DNA from: Macrobrachium rosenbergii
Lineage: Eukaryota > Arthropoda > Malacostraca > Decapoda > Palaemonidae
DNA length: 64,000 bases
Direction: 5' to 3'
Assembly (NCBI RefSeq): GCF_040412425.1
Contig: NC_089781.1
Location: 52,323,727 to 52,387,726 of the forward strand
Shown here: one piece after another, positions 47,411 to 58,805 of the stretch
Layout of the letters: each line of letters begins with the position of its first letter
Position numbering within the stretch: position 1 is the stretch's first letter
Program-made: the position numbers and the translations under genes
The notes under the pieces: generated by a model
The model's database searches: none
Told to the model about the DNA's origin: nothing
What the model saw: the letters and a program-made list of their open reading frames with translations, nothing else

Positions 47411-50400
47411 CAATGGAACGTAAATGGTCTACGGACCAGATTACATTTGGGAGAAATACAACGATTACTAAAGGAATATGAGCCAATGATACTATGTTTA
47501 CAACATGTCAACAAAACAATATCAACAATGATAAATATACCTTAGTATCTACATCTAGAGAAGAAGAAGGAAGTATGTTATGACAGAGTACCTGTAAATT
47601 TTACTGACTTGCAAATATCAAGTATTAAAATACGAATAAAAAATGATAATTACATAATTTATAACTTATATAACCAACCTAATAAAAGTTACGATATTGA
47701 TAAACTTAAAGATTTACTTAACAATACCAAGGAACCTACATTAATAGTAGGTGATTTTAACACCCACAACCCAATATGGGACTGTCGTTGTACAAACTCA
47801 AATAGAATAGGTAGTAAAATAGAAGAGTTCATGGATTCCAACAACACGTGCTGTATAAATGATGACGAAATTAGCACATATTTTTCAAAAACACATGGAA
47901 CATTTTCCTCAGTAGACTTAACTTTATGTACAACTAGCATTGACAGATTGGATTGGAATACAGTTGATGACTTGCACACCAGTGATCATTTCCCAATATT
48001 AATTTCCTTATTACAAAATAATCCTACAAAACATGTCCCTCACTATAACATTTATAAAGCAGATTGGGAGCGATATGAAATGCACGCTAGAAATATCCCA
48101 CAATTTGAATATTTAAAAGACCATAATGAAACTCATAAATTTCTTGTTGATTTCATTAAAAATGCTGCTGATAAAGCAATACCAAAGTCAAAACCCCATC
48201 CAACAAAACACAAGTTCCTGGTGGTCTGATGAGTTAACAGAATTAATAAATATGAAACACTCAATAGGAGACGATTAGATAATTTGAATAGAAAGTTCAA
48301 TAAATTGAATAAAAATTACCGATATTAGAAAGAACTTTACAAAAATGACTGTATTATTACTAGAAATTGATACATTAAAACCTGTATACAACAAAATATC
48401 TGCAAAATTTAAAAAAGAAGTAATTCAAGGAAGAATCATTTCATGGAGGAAATACGTATCAGATCTCTCTAATAATACTCCCATACAAAAAATATGGGAA
48501 AAATTCAGGAAAATAAATGGTACCCATGTCAAACCACCTAGACATGCCATATTAAAAGATGGGAAAAGAACACTTGATCCAAAAGAAATAAGTAATATAA
48601 TGGGAGAAAATTTAGCAAATGTAAGTAGTGATAAGAATTTAGATGAACACTTCCTGCAAAAAAAAAAAAATAGAATTAATAACAATAAATTATGAAACAA
48701 TAGAAGATATATATTATAATAGAAAATTTAGTATGTCAGAGATGGAATATGCTCTCTCGAACAGCAATAAATCTGCTCCTGGAGGTGACAATATTTGTTT
48801 TGAGATGATCAGCCACTTAGCACCTTTGGCAAAGTCATACTTATTAGAGTTTTATAATCATTTGTGGGTTTGAAATTTATTTCCAGATGAATGGCGTAAA
48901 GCTATAATAATTCCTATCCCCAAACCTGGAAAGGATCCCAGCAATGTAAATAATTACAGACCAATTTCTTTAACAAGCTGCTTATGCAAATTGTTAGAGA
49001 AAATGGTAAATGCTCGACTAACATGGCACATTCGAGAAAATAAAATTTTAACTCCCACTCAGTTTGGGTCACAGTGTAACAGATCCACATTGGATTCTCT
49101 CTGTAACTTAGAAGACCATATACGTAGAGGTTTTGAACGAAAACAAATTACTGTAGCTGTCTTTTTTGACATTGAAAAGGCATACGATACCACATGGAGG
49201 TATGCTATATTAAAAACTTTACAAAACAACAACATCCGTGGACATTTACTTAGGTTTATACAGAACTTTTGACAAACCACAATTTTCAGGTGAGAATTGA
49301 TGATGATCTGTCTAGACCATTTCCACTTGAAAATGGTGTTCCACAGGGAAGCATCCTTAGTGGAACACTGTTTACTTTAGCAATTAATGATATCAGTAAA
49401 AATCTACCTATTGGCATTAAAAGTAACCTGTACATGGATGATTTTGCCATATATTATTCAGCATCCCAAATAAAACATGCAGAACGAATCATTAATAAAA
49501 GCATAGTAAAAATAGATGAATGGGCCTCATCTGTAGGCTTTAAATTTTCCATAGATAAAACTCAAGCAATCATGTTTTATAAAAATAAAAAGTGGAAAAA
49601 AGGTGAAGAAATAGATTTAAAAATCAGAAACCATAGTATACCAATTGGCCAAACAGCAAAATTTTTGGGATTAGTATTTGATACCCACTTGAACTGGAAA
49701 GCCCACATTACATATGTAAAATCTAAAAGTAAAAGAGCATTAAATCTAATTAGAAAACTATCGAACACTACTTGGGGAGCCGATAGACATACCCTTACTG
49801 TGCTGTATAAGGCAACAGTTCTGTTCATCATTGATTATGGAAGCGAAGTATATGGCTCGGCATCTGACGCAGTTCTGAGAATGTTAGACCCTGTTCACAA
49901 TGAAGGCCTTAGAATATGCTCAGGAGCCTTTAGATCATCACCAAAATCATCGTTACAAGTTGAATGTGGTGAACTGCCTTTGTCTCTCCATAGAGAGCTA
50001 GTAACAATGAAAAGTGCTTTAAGAATTCAAACTAGTGATTCTCCAACCAAAAAATTATTTGAATTAAGAGATGTATTTATAAACAACCATCCACCACCTT
50101 TCCCAATTAGAGCTAGAAGATTGTTTGAGTCGCTGAATATAAATATACAAGTGCCTGTAATAGTAAAATCACCTCCTCCTGGACAATGAATAAAACGAGA
50201 ATTTGCACACACCTCAAGTATTTATCAAAAAGTAACTCATATACACCAGAACACAACATAGACAGCATACAATAGAGCATATAAACCAAAAAGGTCCACA
50301 TTACGCAATATATATACAGATGGATCTAAATCAGAACACGGAGTAGGATATGGTGCAGTGTCCCAAGACAAAACTTATCAGTTCTCTCTTCCTAATAATG

Positions 50401-51124
50401 CTTCTGTATTTACAGCAGAATTGTATGGAATTGCATCAGCTATAAAGATAATTAAAGAATCATCATTCAATAATTTTGTGATTTTCAGTGATTCAAGAAG
50501 CGCTATAGAAGCTATTCAAAGGTACAAATCAAATAATAATATAGTACAACAAATTAAATTATATCTCCATAAATTATATAACAATGGAAAAAATTTAGAA
50601 ATATGTTGGATCCCTGCACATGTAGGGATCAAAGGAAATGAAGATGCAGACAAAGCAGCTAAAGCAGCAACTCACATGACAAGATCAAATGTGAATATCC
50701 CTGTTACTGATTATGCAACTCACATAAAAATGGGTATCATAAATAAATGGCAATATATATGGGATGAAGAACCTGAAAGTAATAAACGGAAAGAAATAAA
50801 ACCTAATGTTAAAAATGGAGTTCATCATATCAGAGAGAGACACGCACAAGTAATTTTAACACGCCTCAGAATAGGCCATACTCGTCTGACACATGGGCAT
50901 TTAATGAGCAGCCCACATGGCCCGGCTCCAAACATAAATTGCTCAGAATGCAGAGTAATAATAACGGTCAGACATGTGTTATGTGAATGTCCAAAGTATG
51001 ACCGACAACGAATGTCTACTTTTGAAATAGATCAATGAAAGAAATTTTGTCAGAATCTTTCACATTTTCAATCATTCCAATTTTGATGTTCTTGAAGAAC
51101 TGTAATTTAATTAATAAAATTTAA
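47411..51124 (+). pseudogene. LINE-A ORF2, copy A3
   Basis: The endonuclease (47411-48229) has lost about 33 bases near 47573 compared with A2. It keeps LIVGDFN (then T for A) and SDHFPIL. RT pieces: 48345-48695, 48643-48873 (a stop where A1 reads LWLRNLF), 48991-49272 (FFDIEKAYDTTWRY) and 49269-50189 (VPQGSILSG, intact YMDDFAIYYSA near 49430). RNase H is open at 50358-51038 with TAEL, SDSR and GNEDADKAA, followed by CSECRVIITVRHVLCECP. The end is a TAA at 51122. About eight lesions. Confidence 0.85.
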
Positions 51125-51482
51125 AAATAAGTAAATAATAAAAGTATGAAAACCCTTTTAACATTTGAATTTTACAAAAAAGAGAAAAATTTTAAAAATT
51201 TTGTTTAATTTAATTTATATTCTGAATTTTAATATACCGTTTTAGTATGTATATAAGGGAGTCTGAGTAAATGTATTTATTGTATGAGAGGATGTGCCTA
51301 TGTGCAGTTTTTAATTTCATTTTAATTCATTCATCTTTGTATCAGATGATCTATTTATTGGGTCCTAGCACTTGACTTCAGGCCTGGACCTAGTATTTTA
51401 ATAAAATCCTTCGGACCAGCCTATGAAGAGCTGAAAGTCAGCTCAGTGGTCTGGTTAAACTACTTTAATAATTATAATAATA

Positions 51483-51493
51483 ATGATTTGGCT
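51483..51493 (+). repeat. Target-site duplication right of LINE-A copy A3
   Basis: Second copy of ATGATTTGGCT; the mariner transposase resumes here. Confidence 0.9.
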
Positions 51494-52001
51494 TCCTGAC
51501 TGTGTAAATGAAGAATTCATCTGATGGGGCAACATGGAGAAAGTCAGCTTCATCCCAATCTTTAAGAAATGAACCACAAAACCATGCACAGTCTTCTCTC
51601 TGTTGCCGAGTGATATTGGGCTTGCTGATAACATGAAATGGCTTGATACCAGATTTTTTCAACTCACGATATACAGCACTATAACTTCTCTTCTTTCCCC
51701 TTTTTGTTTCTAGTTCAAGTGCCAATTTACATAAAGACTTTCTTGGTCTACCCACGACCTCAGCTGTGATGTCTTTTGATTCCTGAGAAAGGACTTCAGG
51801 CCTTCCAAGATTCTCACTTTGTTTGCGATGACAGTCATGTGGATTTTTGTTCCAGTTTCTTTTAACAAAGGATTCATCTCTTTCAATGTATATAGCCATC
51901 CAGGAATGTGAAATGAAGGATGCGCCAGCATCCCTGGCCTCTCTGAAGGTTATAGCCCGGATTCGGTCAATCCATCCAATTTTCTCCGAGTCGTTAGCCA
52001 T
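51489..52001 (-). pseudogene. Mariner transposase, N-terminal part
   Basis: The minus-strand frame starts at ATG 52001 (MANDSEKIGWIDRIRAITF) and is open for about 170 codons up to the A3 junction. It has the helix-turn-helix DNA-binding region with GRPRKS at residues about 90-95 and the second paired-like part (YSAVYRELKKSGIKPFHV). It then enters the catalytic domain with WFCGSFLKDWDEADFL, where Tc1 families have their first catalytic region, and FIYTVRKPNH. Product of a Tc1/mariner element, once acting in the nucleus on its own ends. Interrupted by LINE-A, therefore dead. Confidence 0.75.
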
Positions 52002-52171
52002 GGCTGTATCTAACTCCGTCGCTCAGTCTGAAGATACAAGAAATGTAAAATGAAAAATAGCTTAATAGAAACTTAAAATAATGTACTTGGAGTTGGGCTA
52101 TAGCAGAAAACTTCATAACTTTCCATTTGTTCTGTGAGGGGTGGGGGAGGCTCTAATTTCGAAACACCCGG

Positions 52172-53202
52172 TATAAAAAAGGTATCAGACCCCTCATCCA
52201 TTTTCACTGCTGAAGCAACAGCCATAGTTGATGCTTTAAATGTTGCATGTGATAAGAAATTTAAATCCACAGTAATATATAGTAACTCAAGGAATATTTT
52301 AGAAGCTCTAAAGAAGTTTAACCCTACCCATCCCTTAATTCAAAAGGGTCAGGAATGGCTTTTTTTATCTTTCTGTTTGCCACAAATCAGTTTTGTTGGA
52401 TTCCTTGGCACACTGGTCTAGAAGGGAACAAACGGGCTGATAGTAAAGCAAAGGATGCCGCAAGATGTGTTCTCTTAACTAATAGGGTACCACATTTGGA
52501 TATGCGTCCAGTTATCGGACGATACATTTGTACAGAATGGCAGCAGAGATGTACTTCCCCCATTTTATGCACAAATAGGAAGTACAGGCGCATTAGAAAA
52601 AACATTGATTTTTGGAGTTTGGGTTTTAATCATAACATTAGATTTGAGATCATCCTAACACAGCTTAGGATTGACCATACCTGCTTCACTCATAGCTATA
52701 TTTTAGAGGGAGCCAATGCCCCAATTTGTGCTCACTGTGGTGGTCAGCTATCCGTTGAGCATATGCTGGTGCACTGTCCTAAATTTAATCACCTTAGGGC
52801 AAAGTACTTCCCAAGTGGGAAGACTGTTTTAGAAATTTTAAATGATGACATTGAGGTAGACAACCTTATGAGTTATCTGAAAGAGTCTGGTTATTTTAAT
52901 GAGATATGATTTCAGTATGTTTAATAAAGATTTTAGTCATATTTATTCTTATACTAAGTATATATTTTGAATATAAAAGTTTAATATATATTTATTTTTT
53001 TTTTGGTTCTATCGAATATCATTCTTAATTTTTTACGTTCATATTTTAACACTGAATTTTACTAGAAAATATCATCATTCACGTATTCATTACCAATCAT
53101 ATCATTAATTTGTATTTTTCATCTTTATTACGGTGCTGAATAATCTTGATGGGTTCTGGCACTTGGTCTTCAAGACCTAAATTTCACAATCAATCAATAA
53201 AT
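52172..53202 (+). pseudogene. LINE-B RNase H, C-terminus and 3' end (copy B3)
   Basis: Resumes B3 after the mariner: FTAEATAIVDALN near 52208, then SNSRNILEALKKF (the usual SDSR has become SNSR) and FLGTLV/WHTGLEGNK in two frames. A long frame runs 52355-52909 with ADSKAKDAA, a linker, and CAHCGGQLSVEHMLVHCP near 52725. The 3' UTR has GGTGCTG (53132) pairing with TGGCACT (53157) and GGTCTTCAAGACC (53165-53177). The (AATC)n tail ends at about 53202. Confidence 0.8.
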
Positions 53203-54904
53203 CACTGGTAAAAGGGTCTTTATTTGTAGATGATTTGGTTCTGTACTGCACAGGATGTGATGGTGCATCTACTAGCAGGTTCATGCAAAGAGCCATCGCT
53301 AAAGTATGCAAGTGGGCTAATGAGCAGGGGTTTCGATTTTCCGAATCTAAAACTGTCGATGTTCGGTTTTTCAGACGCCGAACTAAGGAAGCCATTCCAA
53401 CTCTTACCTTAAATGGAATTATTTGACCTTACTCTACTGAAGTAAAATTTTTAAGAATGGTGTTTGATGAAAAGCTCACTTGGAATAATAATATTGACCA
53501 GTTAAATGTGAAAGTGAAGAGATCACTAAGTATTTTAGAAGTAGTATCTAATTTTAATTGGGGTGCTGATAAGAAATCGTTGGTAAGGCCTAATAATGCA
53601 GTATGTTTATCTAAGTTAGACTATGGCTGCCAAGTATACTCATCTGCTTCAAAGACTAAACTTAAGGAATTGGACGCTGTGCATAATATGGGGCTAAGGA
53701 TCAGCACTGGGGGTTTTAGAACTTCACCCATTGAAAGTATTTATGTAGGCTCCCATCAGCTACCACTGTACTTAAGGAGGCATGAGCTAGTTCTGAGATA
53801 CACCATGTGGCTGAAAAGCACAAAGGAGAATCCTTTTGAGATCTTGAAACAGTGTGTCTCAAGTCTTTTTAGATCTGGATCTTCAATACCATTTCAAATC
53901 AGACAGCTGGGTGAACTGGAGGATGAAAGCATAAAAACGCAGAAGATCCTATAGGTGAAACATCCTGCTATCCCTCCATGGTTTATTCCAGCAACAGATG
54001 TCTGCAGTAAAGGAGACAAAGAAGAAAGAATGTCTGGCAAAAGAAATTAGGAAACAAGTTTTTGGAGCATGATGAGAAGCATATAAATGACAGGAAAATC
54101 TATACTGACGGATCAAAATCGGAAGGTGGAGTAGGATGTGCAGTGGTGTGTGAGGGGGGAATCATATATAAAAAAGTTATCAGACTTCTCATCCATATTC
54201 ACCGCTGCAGCAATATCCATAGTTGATGCTTTAAATCTTGTATGTGATAAGAAATTTAAATCCACAGTAATATATAGTGACTGAAGGAATGTTTTAGAAG
54301 CCCTAAAGAAGTTTAACCCCACCCATCCCTTAATTCAAAAGGGTCAGGAATGGCTTTTTTATCTTTCTGTTTGCCACAAATCAGTAAAGTTTTGTTGGAT
54401 TCCTGGGCACACTGGTCTAGAAGGGAACGAACTCGCTGATAGTGAAGCAAAGGTTGCGGCAAGATGTGATTTCTTAACTAATAAGGTGCCACATTTGGAT
54501 ATGTGTCCAGTTATCAGACGATACATTCGTGCAAAATGGCAGCAGATATTTACTTCCCCCATTTTATGCACAAGTAGGAAGTACAGACACATTAGAAAAA
54601 GCATCGATTTTTGGAGTGCGGGTTTTAATCGTAACAGAAGATTTGAGATCATCTTAACACGGCTTAGGATTGGCCATACCCATTTCACTCATAGCTATAT
54701 TTTAGAAGGAGCCAGTGGCACTGTATGTGCTCACTGTGGTGGTCAACTATCCGTTGAGCACATGCTGATGCACGTCCTAAGTTTAATTGCCTTAGGGCAA
54801 AGTACTCACTAACTGTGAAGACTACTGCATTTTAAAAATTTTAAATGATCATGTTGAGGTAGATAACCTTCTGTTTTATCTGAAAGAATATGCTTATTTT
54901 AATG
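53203..54904 (+). pseudogene. LINE-B ORF2 second half, copy B2
   Basis: FVDDLVLYCTG lies near 53225-53260, followed by the RT thumb in pieces 53235-53426 and 53457-53954 (LKELDAVHNMGLRI). RNase H starts at IYTDGSKSEGG (about 54100). It has lost the second aspartate (TGACTG reads as a stop), and keeps FCWIPGHTGLEGNE (54390-54430). The C-terminal CAHCGGQLSVEHMLMH lies at 54730. About six lesions. Confidence 0.8.
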
Positions 54905-55178
54905 AGATATTTTAGTTATATTTATTTTATATATTACGTATATATTTTGAATATAAAAGTTTAATATATATTTATTTTTTGATGGCTCTCTCCAATATCA
55001 TTCTTCGTATTTTGCGTCCATATTTTAATACTGAATTTTACTAGTATCCACCTATTCATTATCAATCATATCATTGATTTACATATTTTACTTTCATTAT
55101 GGCGCTGAATAATCCTGATGGGTTCCAGCGCTTGGTCTTCAAGACCTAAATTTCATAATCAATCAGTCAATCAATCAG
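53203..55178 (+). mobile_element. LINE-B copy B2, 3' half
   Basis: Begins at CACTGGTAAAAGGGTCTTT, exactly the RT residues that follow the break at 19502, so I read it as the remainder of B2 rather than a separate truncated copy. It carries RT from FVDD onward, RNase H, the Cys motif and a 3' UTR with perfect hairpins (GGCGCTG 55101-55107 with CAGCGCT 55126-55132). It ends in (AATC)n at about 55178. Confidence 0.75.
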
Positions 55179-55610
55179 AATCTATTACATTTTCAGTAAT
55201 ACAAATTTTAATGTTCTGGAGGAGCTGTGATTTAATTAATAAAATATAAAAAGCAAATAATATAAATACTCAAACCCTTAGGGGTCTAATGAATTTTAAA
55301 ACCACTAAATTTTTAAATTTTAATAAATTTCATTTTAAATTTTAATATACCTTTTTAGTGAGTACATATCGAAACGTGAATATGTATGTATTTATTGCGT
55401 GGGTGTGTTCCAGTATGAGGGCGTGTTTCTCTGTGCAGTTTCTAATTTCGTTTCCATTCAGTCATCACTGTATCGAATGACCTATTTGGTCCCAGTGCTA
55501 GGCTTCTAGCCTAGACCTGTCATTTCGCCAAATTCTTCGGGCCAGTCTTTTGAGAGCTGATAGTTATCTCAGTGGTCTGGTTAAACTGTTCTAATAAAAA
55601 TATTTATAAT
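55177..55610 (+). mobile_element. LINE-A 3'-end fragment, 5'-truncated
   Basis: Starts at AGAATCTATTACATTTTCAG, matching the last codons of LINE-A ORF2, and continues through the 3' UTR (GGCTTCTAGCCTAG hairpin, a degraded GAGCTGATAGTTATCTC hairpin) to a short A/T tail. It abuts the B2 tail with no spacer. Confidence 0.75.
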
Positions 55611-55629
55611 AATATATATTATAAATATG

Positions 55630-55796
55630 ATTTTTATATATATTTATTTTTTATGGTTTTCATCTAATATCATTCTTCATTTCTTATGTTCCTATTTTAA
55701 CACTGAATTTTACTAGTACAGTATGTTATCATTCACCTTTTCCTTATCAATCACATCATTAATTTATATGTTTCATCTTCATCCTGCGCTGAATAA
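55630..55796 (+). mobile_element. LINE-B 3'-UTR fragment cut by LINE-A
   Basis: About 165 bp of LINE-B 3' UTR (ATTTATTTTTTATGG to GCGCTGAATAA). It stops in the first hairpin strand where a LINE-A fragment begins. Confidence 0.7.
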
Positions 55797-56897
55797 GCCA
55801 AAAAGGTCTACATTACGCAATATATACAGATGGATCTAAATCAGAGCATGGAGTAGGATATGCTGCAGTGTCCCAAGACAAAACTTATCGATGCTCTTCC
55901 TAATAATGCTTCAGTATTCACAGCAGAATTATGTGCAATTGCATCTGCTATAGAAACAATCAGAGGAACCTCATTCAATAATTTTGTTATTTTTAGTGAC
56001 TCGAGAAGCGCTGTAGAAGCTATTCAGGGTTACAAATCAAAAAATAATATTGTACAATAAATTAAATTATTTCTCCATAAGTTATATAAAAAAGGGAAAA
56101 TGTAGAAATATGTTAGATCCCTGCCCATGTAGGGATCAAAGGAAATGAAGAGACAGATAAAGCAGCCAAAGAAGCAACCCACATGACAAGATCAAATGTG
56201 AATGTCTGTTACTGATTATGTAACACACATAAAGATGGGTATCATAAATAAGTGTTAATATATATGGAATGAAGAACCTGAAAGTAGTAAATTAAAACAG
56301 ATAAGACCTAATGTTAAAAAATGAAGTTCATCATATCAGAGAGAGAGTCATGCACAAGTGATTTTAACACGTCTCAGAATAGGACATACTCGTCTGACAC
56401 ATGGACATTTAATTAGCAGCCCACGTGGCTCGGCTCCCGAGTGCTCAGAGTGCAAGGTGATATTAACAGTCAGACGTGTTATGTGAGTGTCCAAAGTATG
56501 ACCAACAGCGACTGTCAACTTTTGGAAATAAATCAGTGAATGAAATTTTGTCAGAATCTTTTACATCTTCAGTCGTTCCGATTTTGTTGTTTATGAGGAA
56601 CTGTCGTTTAATTTTTAATAAAATATAAAAATAATTAAATAATAAAAGCACAAAAACCCTTATAGCATTTGTCGAATTTAAATTTAAATTTTTATTTTAA
56701 ATATTATTTAACTTATTATGAATTTTAATATACCTTTTTAGTGTGGAAGCGTGAGTAAATGTATTTATTGTGTGTATGTTTTACAGTAAGAGAACGCGAG
56801 CTTATGTGGTATTTTATCCTAGTCCTTCAGGCCAGCCCTGTGAGAGCTGAAAGTCAGCTCAGTGGTCTGGTTAAACTACTTTAATACTACTACTATG
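55797..56897 (+). mobile_element. LINE-A fragment with RNase H and 3' end (copy A6)
   Basis: A 5'-truncated LINE-A starting in RNase H at CCAAAAAGGTCTACATTACGC. Pieces of RNase H are readable (55860-56060 with FTAEL and FSDSRSA, then HVGIKGNEE near 56128). The terminal SFTSSVVPILLFM-like residues lie near 56555. The 3' UTR has GAGCTGAAAGTCAGCTC at 56840 and ends in TACTACTAC rather than pure TAA repeats. Multiple stops; not functional. Confidence 0.8.
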
Positions 56898-57424
56898 CCA
56901 GTTAGGCGTATGCAGAAATTTTGTTACTTTTGTAAAAATGTCACCTGAAATAGAAAAATAGAAATGTTGCTTGTTTTTGTACAGTGACAAACTAGGATAA
57001 GCTTCCTTCCCATTTATATACAGTTTATTATTGTCTGCCCCCAGAAAAGTTCCATAAAAGTCATAGAGGAAAAAACAAGAATCCCACAATACCAGTAGAA
57101 CTTTATGATGCAGATATATTTTTCCAGTTACTTTTTGAAATATCAAGTAGAAAATTGTAAAAAATATTACTTATCTATTGTTGATACCATAGCCGCTGTT
57201 CGTCCTCAAAGGACTCCATAAAACAGACCAACAAATCTCAAAGGATTCTCTCATAATTAGTCTCAGCCAGAACAGTATTTGTTGGCAAGGAGATAGAGTA
57301 TAAAGGACTCAAGGCAAGAGGGCTGTGTCCCTTGCCTACAGCATCTACCTCGGTTTTCCCTTCATCATTCTCACACAGCCCATAGGTCTGCCTGTACTCA
57401 CTGATCTGTCTCACAAGACCGTCA
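56898..57424. other. Unassigned sequence
   Basis: I find no supported gene. A minus-strand frame at 57238-57489 (83 codons, MEISNRLTKKVLRSK...) looks protein-like in composition but has no motif I know and overlaps the start of the inverted repeat at 57425. It may be a fragment of a host exon or of a transposon. Confidence 0.35.
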
Positions 57425-58160
57425 TCCCAGTTTTTCTCCTGAATTTTACTTCTGAGTACTTTTTTGGTCAACCTGTTGGAGATTTCCACTGAGCAGAGTT
57501 AAATGCATAGCCTTAAGACTCAGTTAAAAGTTTTAATTCCTTAAAACCTTACCAAATGGGCTTCTAATTGTTAAAATTTGGAGCCAGTAATCTCCTTCAA
57601 GGTTAGGAGTTAGGGTGAGATTGCTGGTAGGTTGCTGCTTCCTAGAACAAATAACAGTATTTAGACTTCAACAATTGTAGATTGCTTGACTTAAAGCCTT
57701 ACCGTAGGCAAATAAGATTAAATTAATTTTTTTATATAAAAATTTCCCAGATATCTTGATTTTCCAATTGCTGCTCCTCAAGAGAAATTATACTTGTTTT
57801 TAAAGATGTTTATAGCTGCAGCTATAAACAAGTATAATTTCTCTTGCCGTCATTTTTCTGACAAAGCAACAAATAATATTTAGACTTTATTTAATTAATT
57901 TTTCAACAATTTAGTAGATTGGCTTTACTTAAAGCAAAATCTACAATTGTAAAAATACTAAATGTTAAATTTTCCCTGTTGCTTTGTTAATTTAAAATAA
58001 GATTAAATTAATTTTTTTATAAAAAGGAGATTTCCCAAATATCTTAGAACCCATTTGGTTTTTTAAAATTAAAACTCCTAACTGAGCTTAGCCAGGTTTA
58101 ACTCCTCAGATCCAGGTCAAAAAGATAATGACAAATTCAGGAGAAAAACTGGGATGAAAG
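57425..58160. repeat. Long imperfect inverted repeat (MITE- or foldback-like)
   Basis: Outer arms: CATCCCAGTTTTTCTCCTGA near 57427 and its exact complement TCAGGAGAAAAACTGGGATG at 58137-58156. Further complementary blocks lie inside (AACTCTG...CTCAG types near 57490-57525 and 58080-58110; AGATTAAATTAATTTTTTTA occurs at 57716 and 58010 in direct orientation). In the centre-left, AGAGAAATTATACTTGTTT and its complement flank a 22-bp perfect palindrome GTTTATAGCTGCAGCTATAAAC (57809-57830). I see no coding sequence. Probably a non-autonomous foldback transposon. Confidence 0.55.
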
Positions 58161-58805
58161 ATGTTTATAGCTGTGTGAAGCAATGATAAAAACAAGTATA
58201 ATTTCTCTTGCCGTCATCTTTTTCATACGAATCGTATATGATTAAAAAGCTGATAAATTGCACTTACTTATACTGATTGTGATAAAAGAAGACTTGCTTT
58301 AATGAAATATTTCAAGAAAACAGTGACATGAAACTATTGGAAGAAAAATTGATCGGTGTGATTTTTGTTACTACAAGGATTCAGCAAATTTCTTCCTCTT
58401 TATTATTTTAAATTATTTATTCTTTTAAAGGAGACATCAATGAATATCATAATCTTTTAAAACTAGCGTTAGAAAAGGCAATTTTCTTAGTGTGATTTTC
58501 ACCCAACATATTGGGTACATATTTCAAAGATGGTACATTATGGCTGCTATGATACTTATTCCTACGACTATCAGTAGTGTTACTTATATTTTATTCGTGA
58601 TTAAATTTTCTATTCATTTATCTAAACATCAGTCTTGTATCAAAATTTATTATTTGGGATGGATCTTACTTACTGTTAAGGTTCGCTTATGACATAGGTG
58701 TCAGTGACCTTTGACATGACACCTGAGAAGCTTGAATCAGTCATGAATTAATTCTGTAATTGCAAACATGTTACTATTGTCCAATTGATGAATTATTCTT
58801 TCTAG
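58161..58805. other. Probable intron upstream of the Speedy-like exon
   Basis: AT-rich non-coding sequence that repeats part of the inverted repeat (GATGTTTATAGCTG and AAGTATAATTTCTCTTGCCG near 58158-58217). It ends in a pyrimidine-rich stretch and TTCTTTCTAG, a good 3' splice site, at 58796-58805. Confidence 0.5.

Larger units (their letters stand above)
45004..51482 (+). mobile_element. LINE-A copy A3, full length with target-site duplication
   Basis: A complete 6.5-kb LINE-A: ribozyme, 5' UTR (to about 45740), ORF1 and ORF2 (both broken), and a 3' UTR with the GAGCTGAAAGTCAGCTC hairpin and (TAA)n. It is flanked by an 11-bp duplication. It is among the youngest insertions here, because it lies inside a transposon that lies inside B3. 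The sequence is close to A2 throughout. Confidence 0.9.
44316..52171 (-). mobile_element. Tc1/mariner-like transposon, split by LINE-A copy A3
   Basis: The outer ends, CAAGGTGTTTC at the left and the complement of CCGGGTGTTTCG at the right, form short degenerate terminal inverted repeats. They sit at TA dinucleotides within LINE-B RNase H sequence, matching the TA target of this superfamily. Without A3 (45004-51482) the transposon is about 1.38 kb, a normal size. Its transposase lies on the minus strand in two pieces. Confidence 0.75.
19503..53202 (+). mobile_element. LINE-B copy B3, split in four by later insertions
   Basis: One LINE-B can be read across four separated segments: 19503-20336, 27007-29826, 42673-44315 and 52172-53202. 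Each segment resumes where the previous one stopped in the element map. The 5' end is truncated within the ribozyme P3 loop. The insertions are LINE-C, a DIRS1-like element and a mariner. The (AATC)n tail ends at about 53202, where B2 resumes. Overall divergence from B2 is modest, consistent with the same family inserting into itself. Confidence 0.8.

Noticed and set aside
57238..57489. Host gene on the minus strand (83 codons)
   Set aside because: No motif recognised, overlaps the start of an inverted repeat, and no splice-site context that I can support. Left as unassigned.
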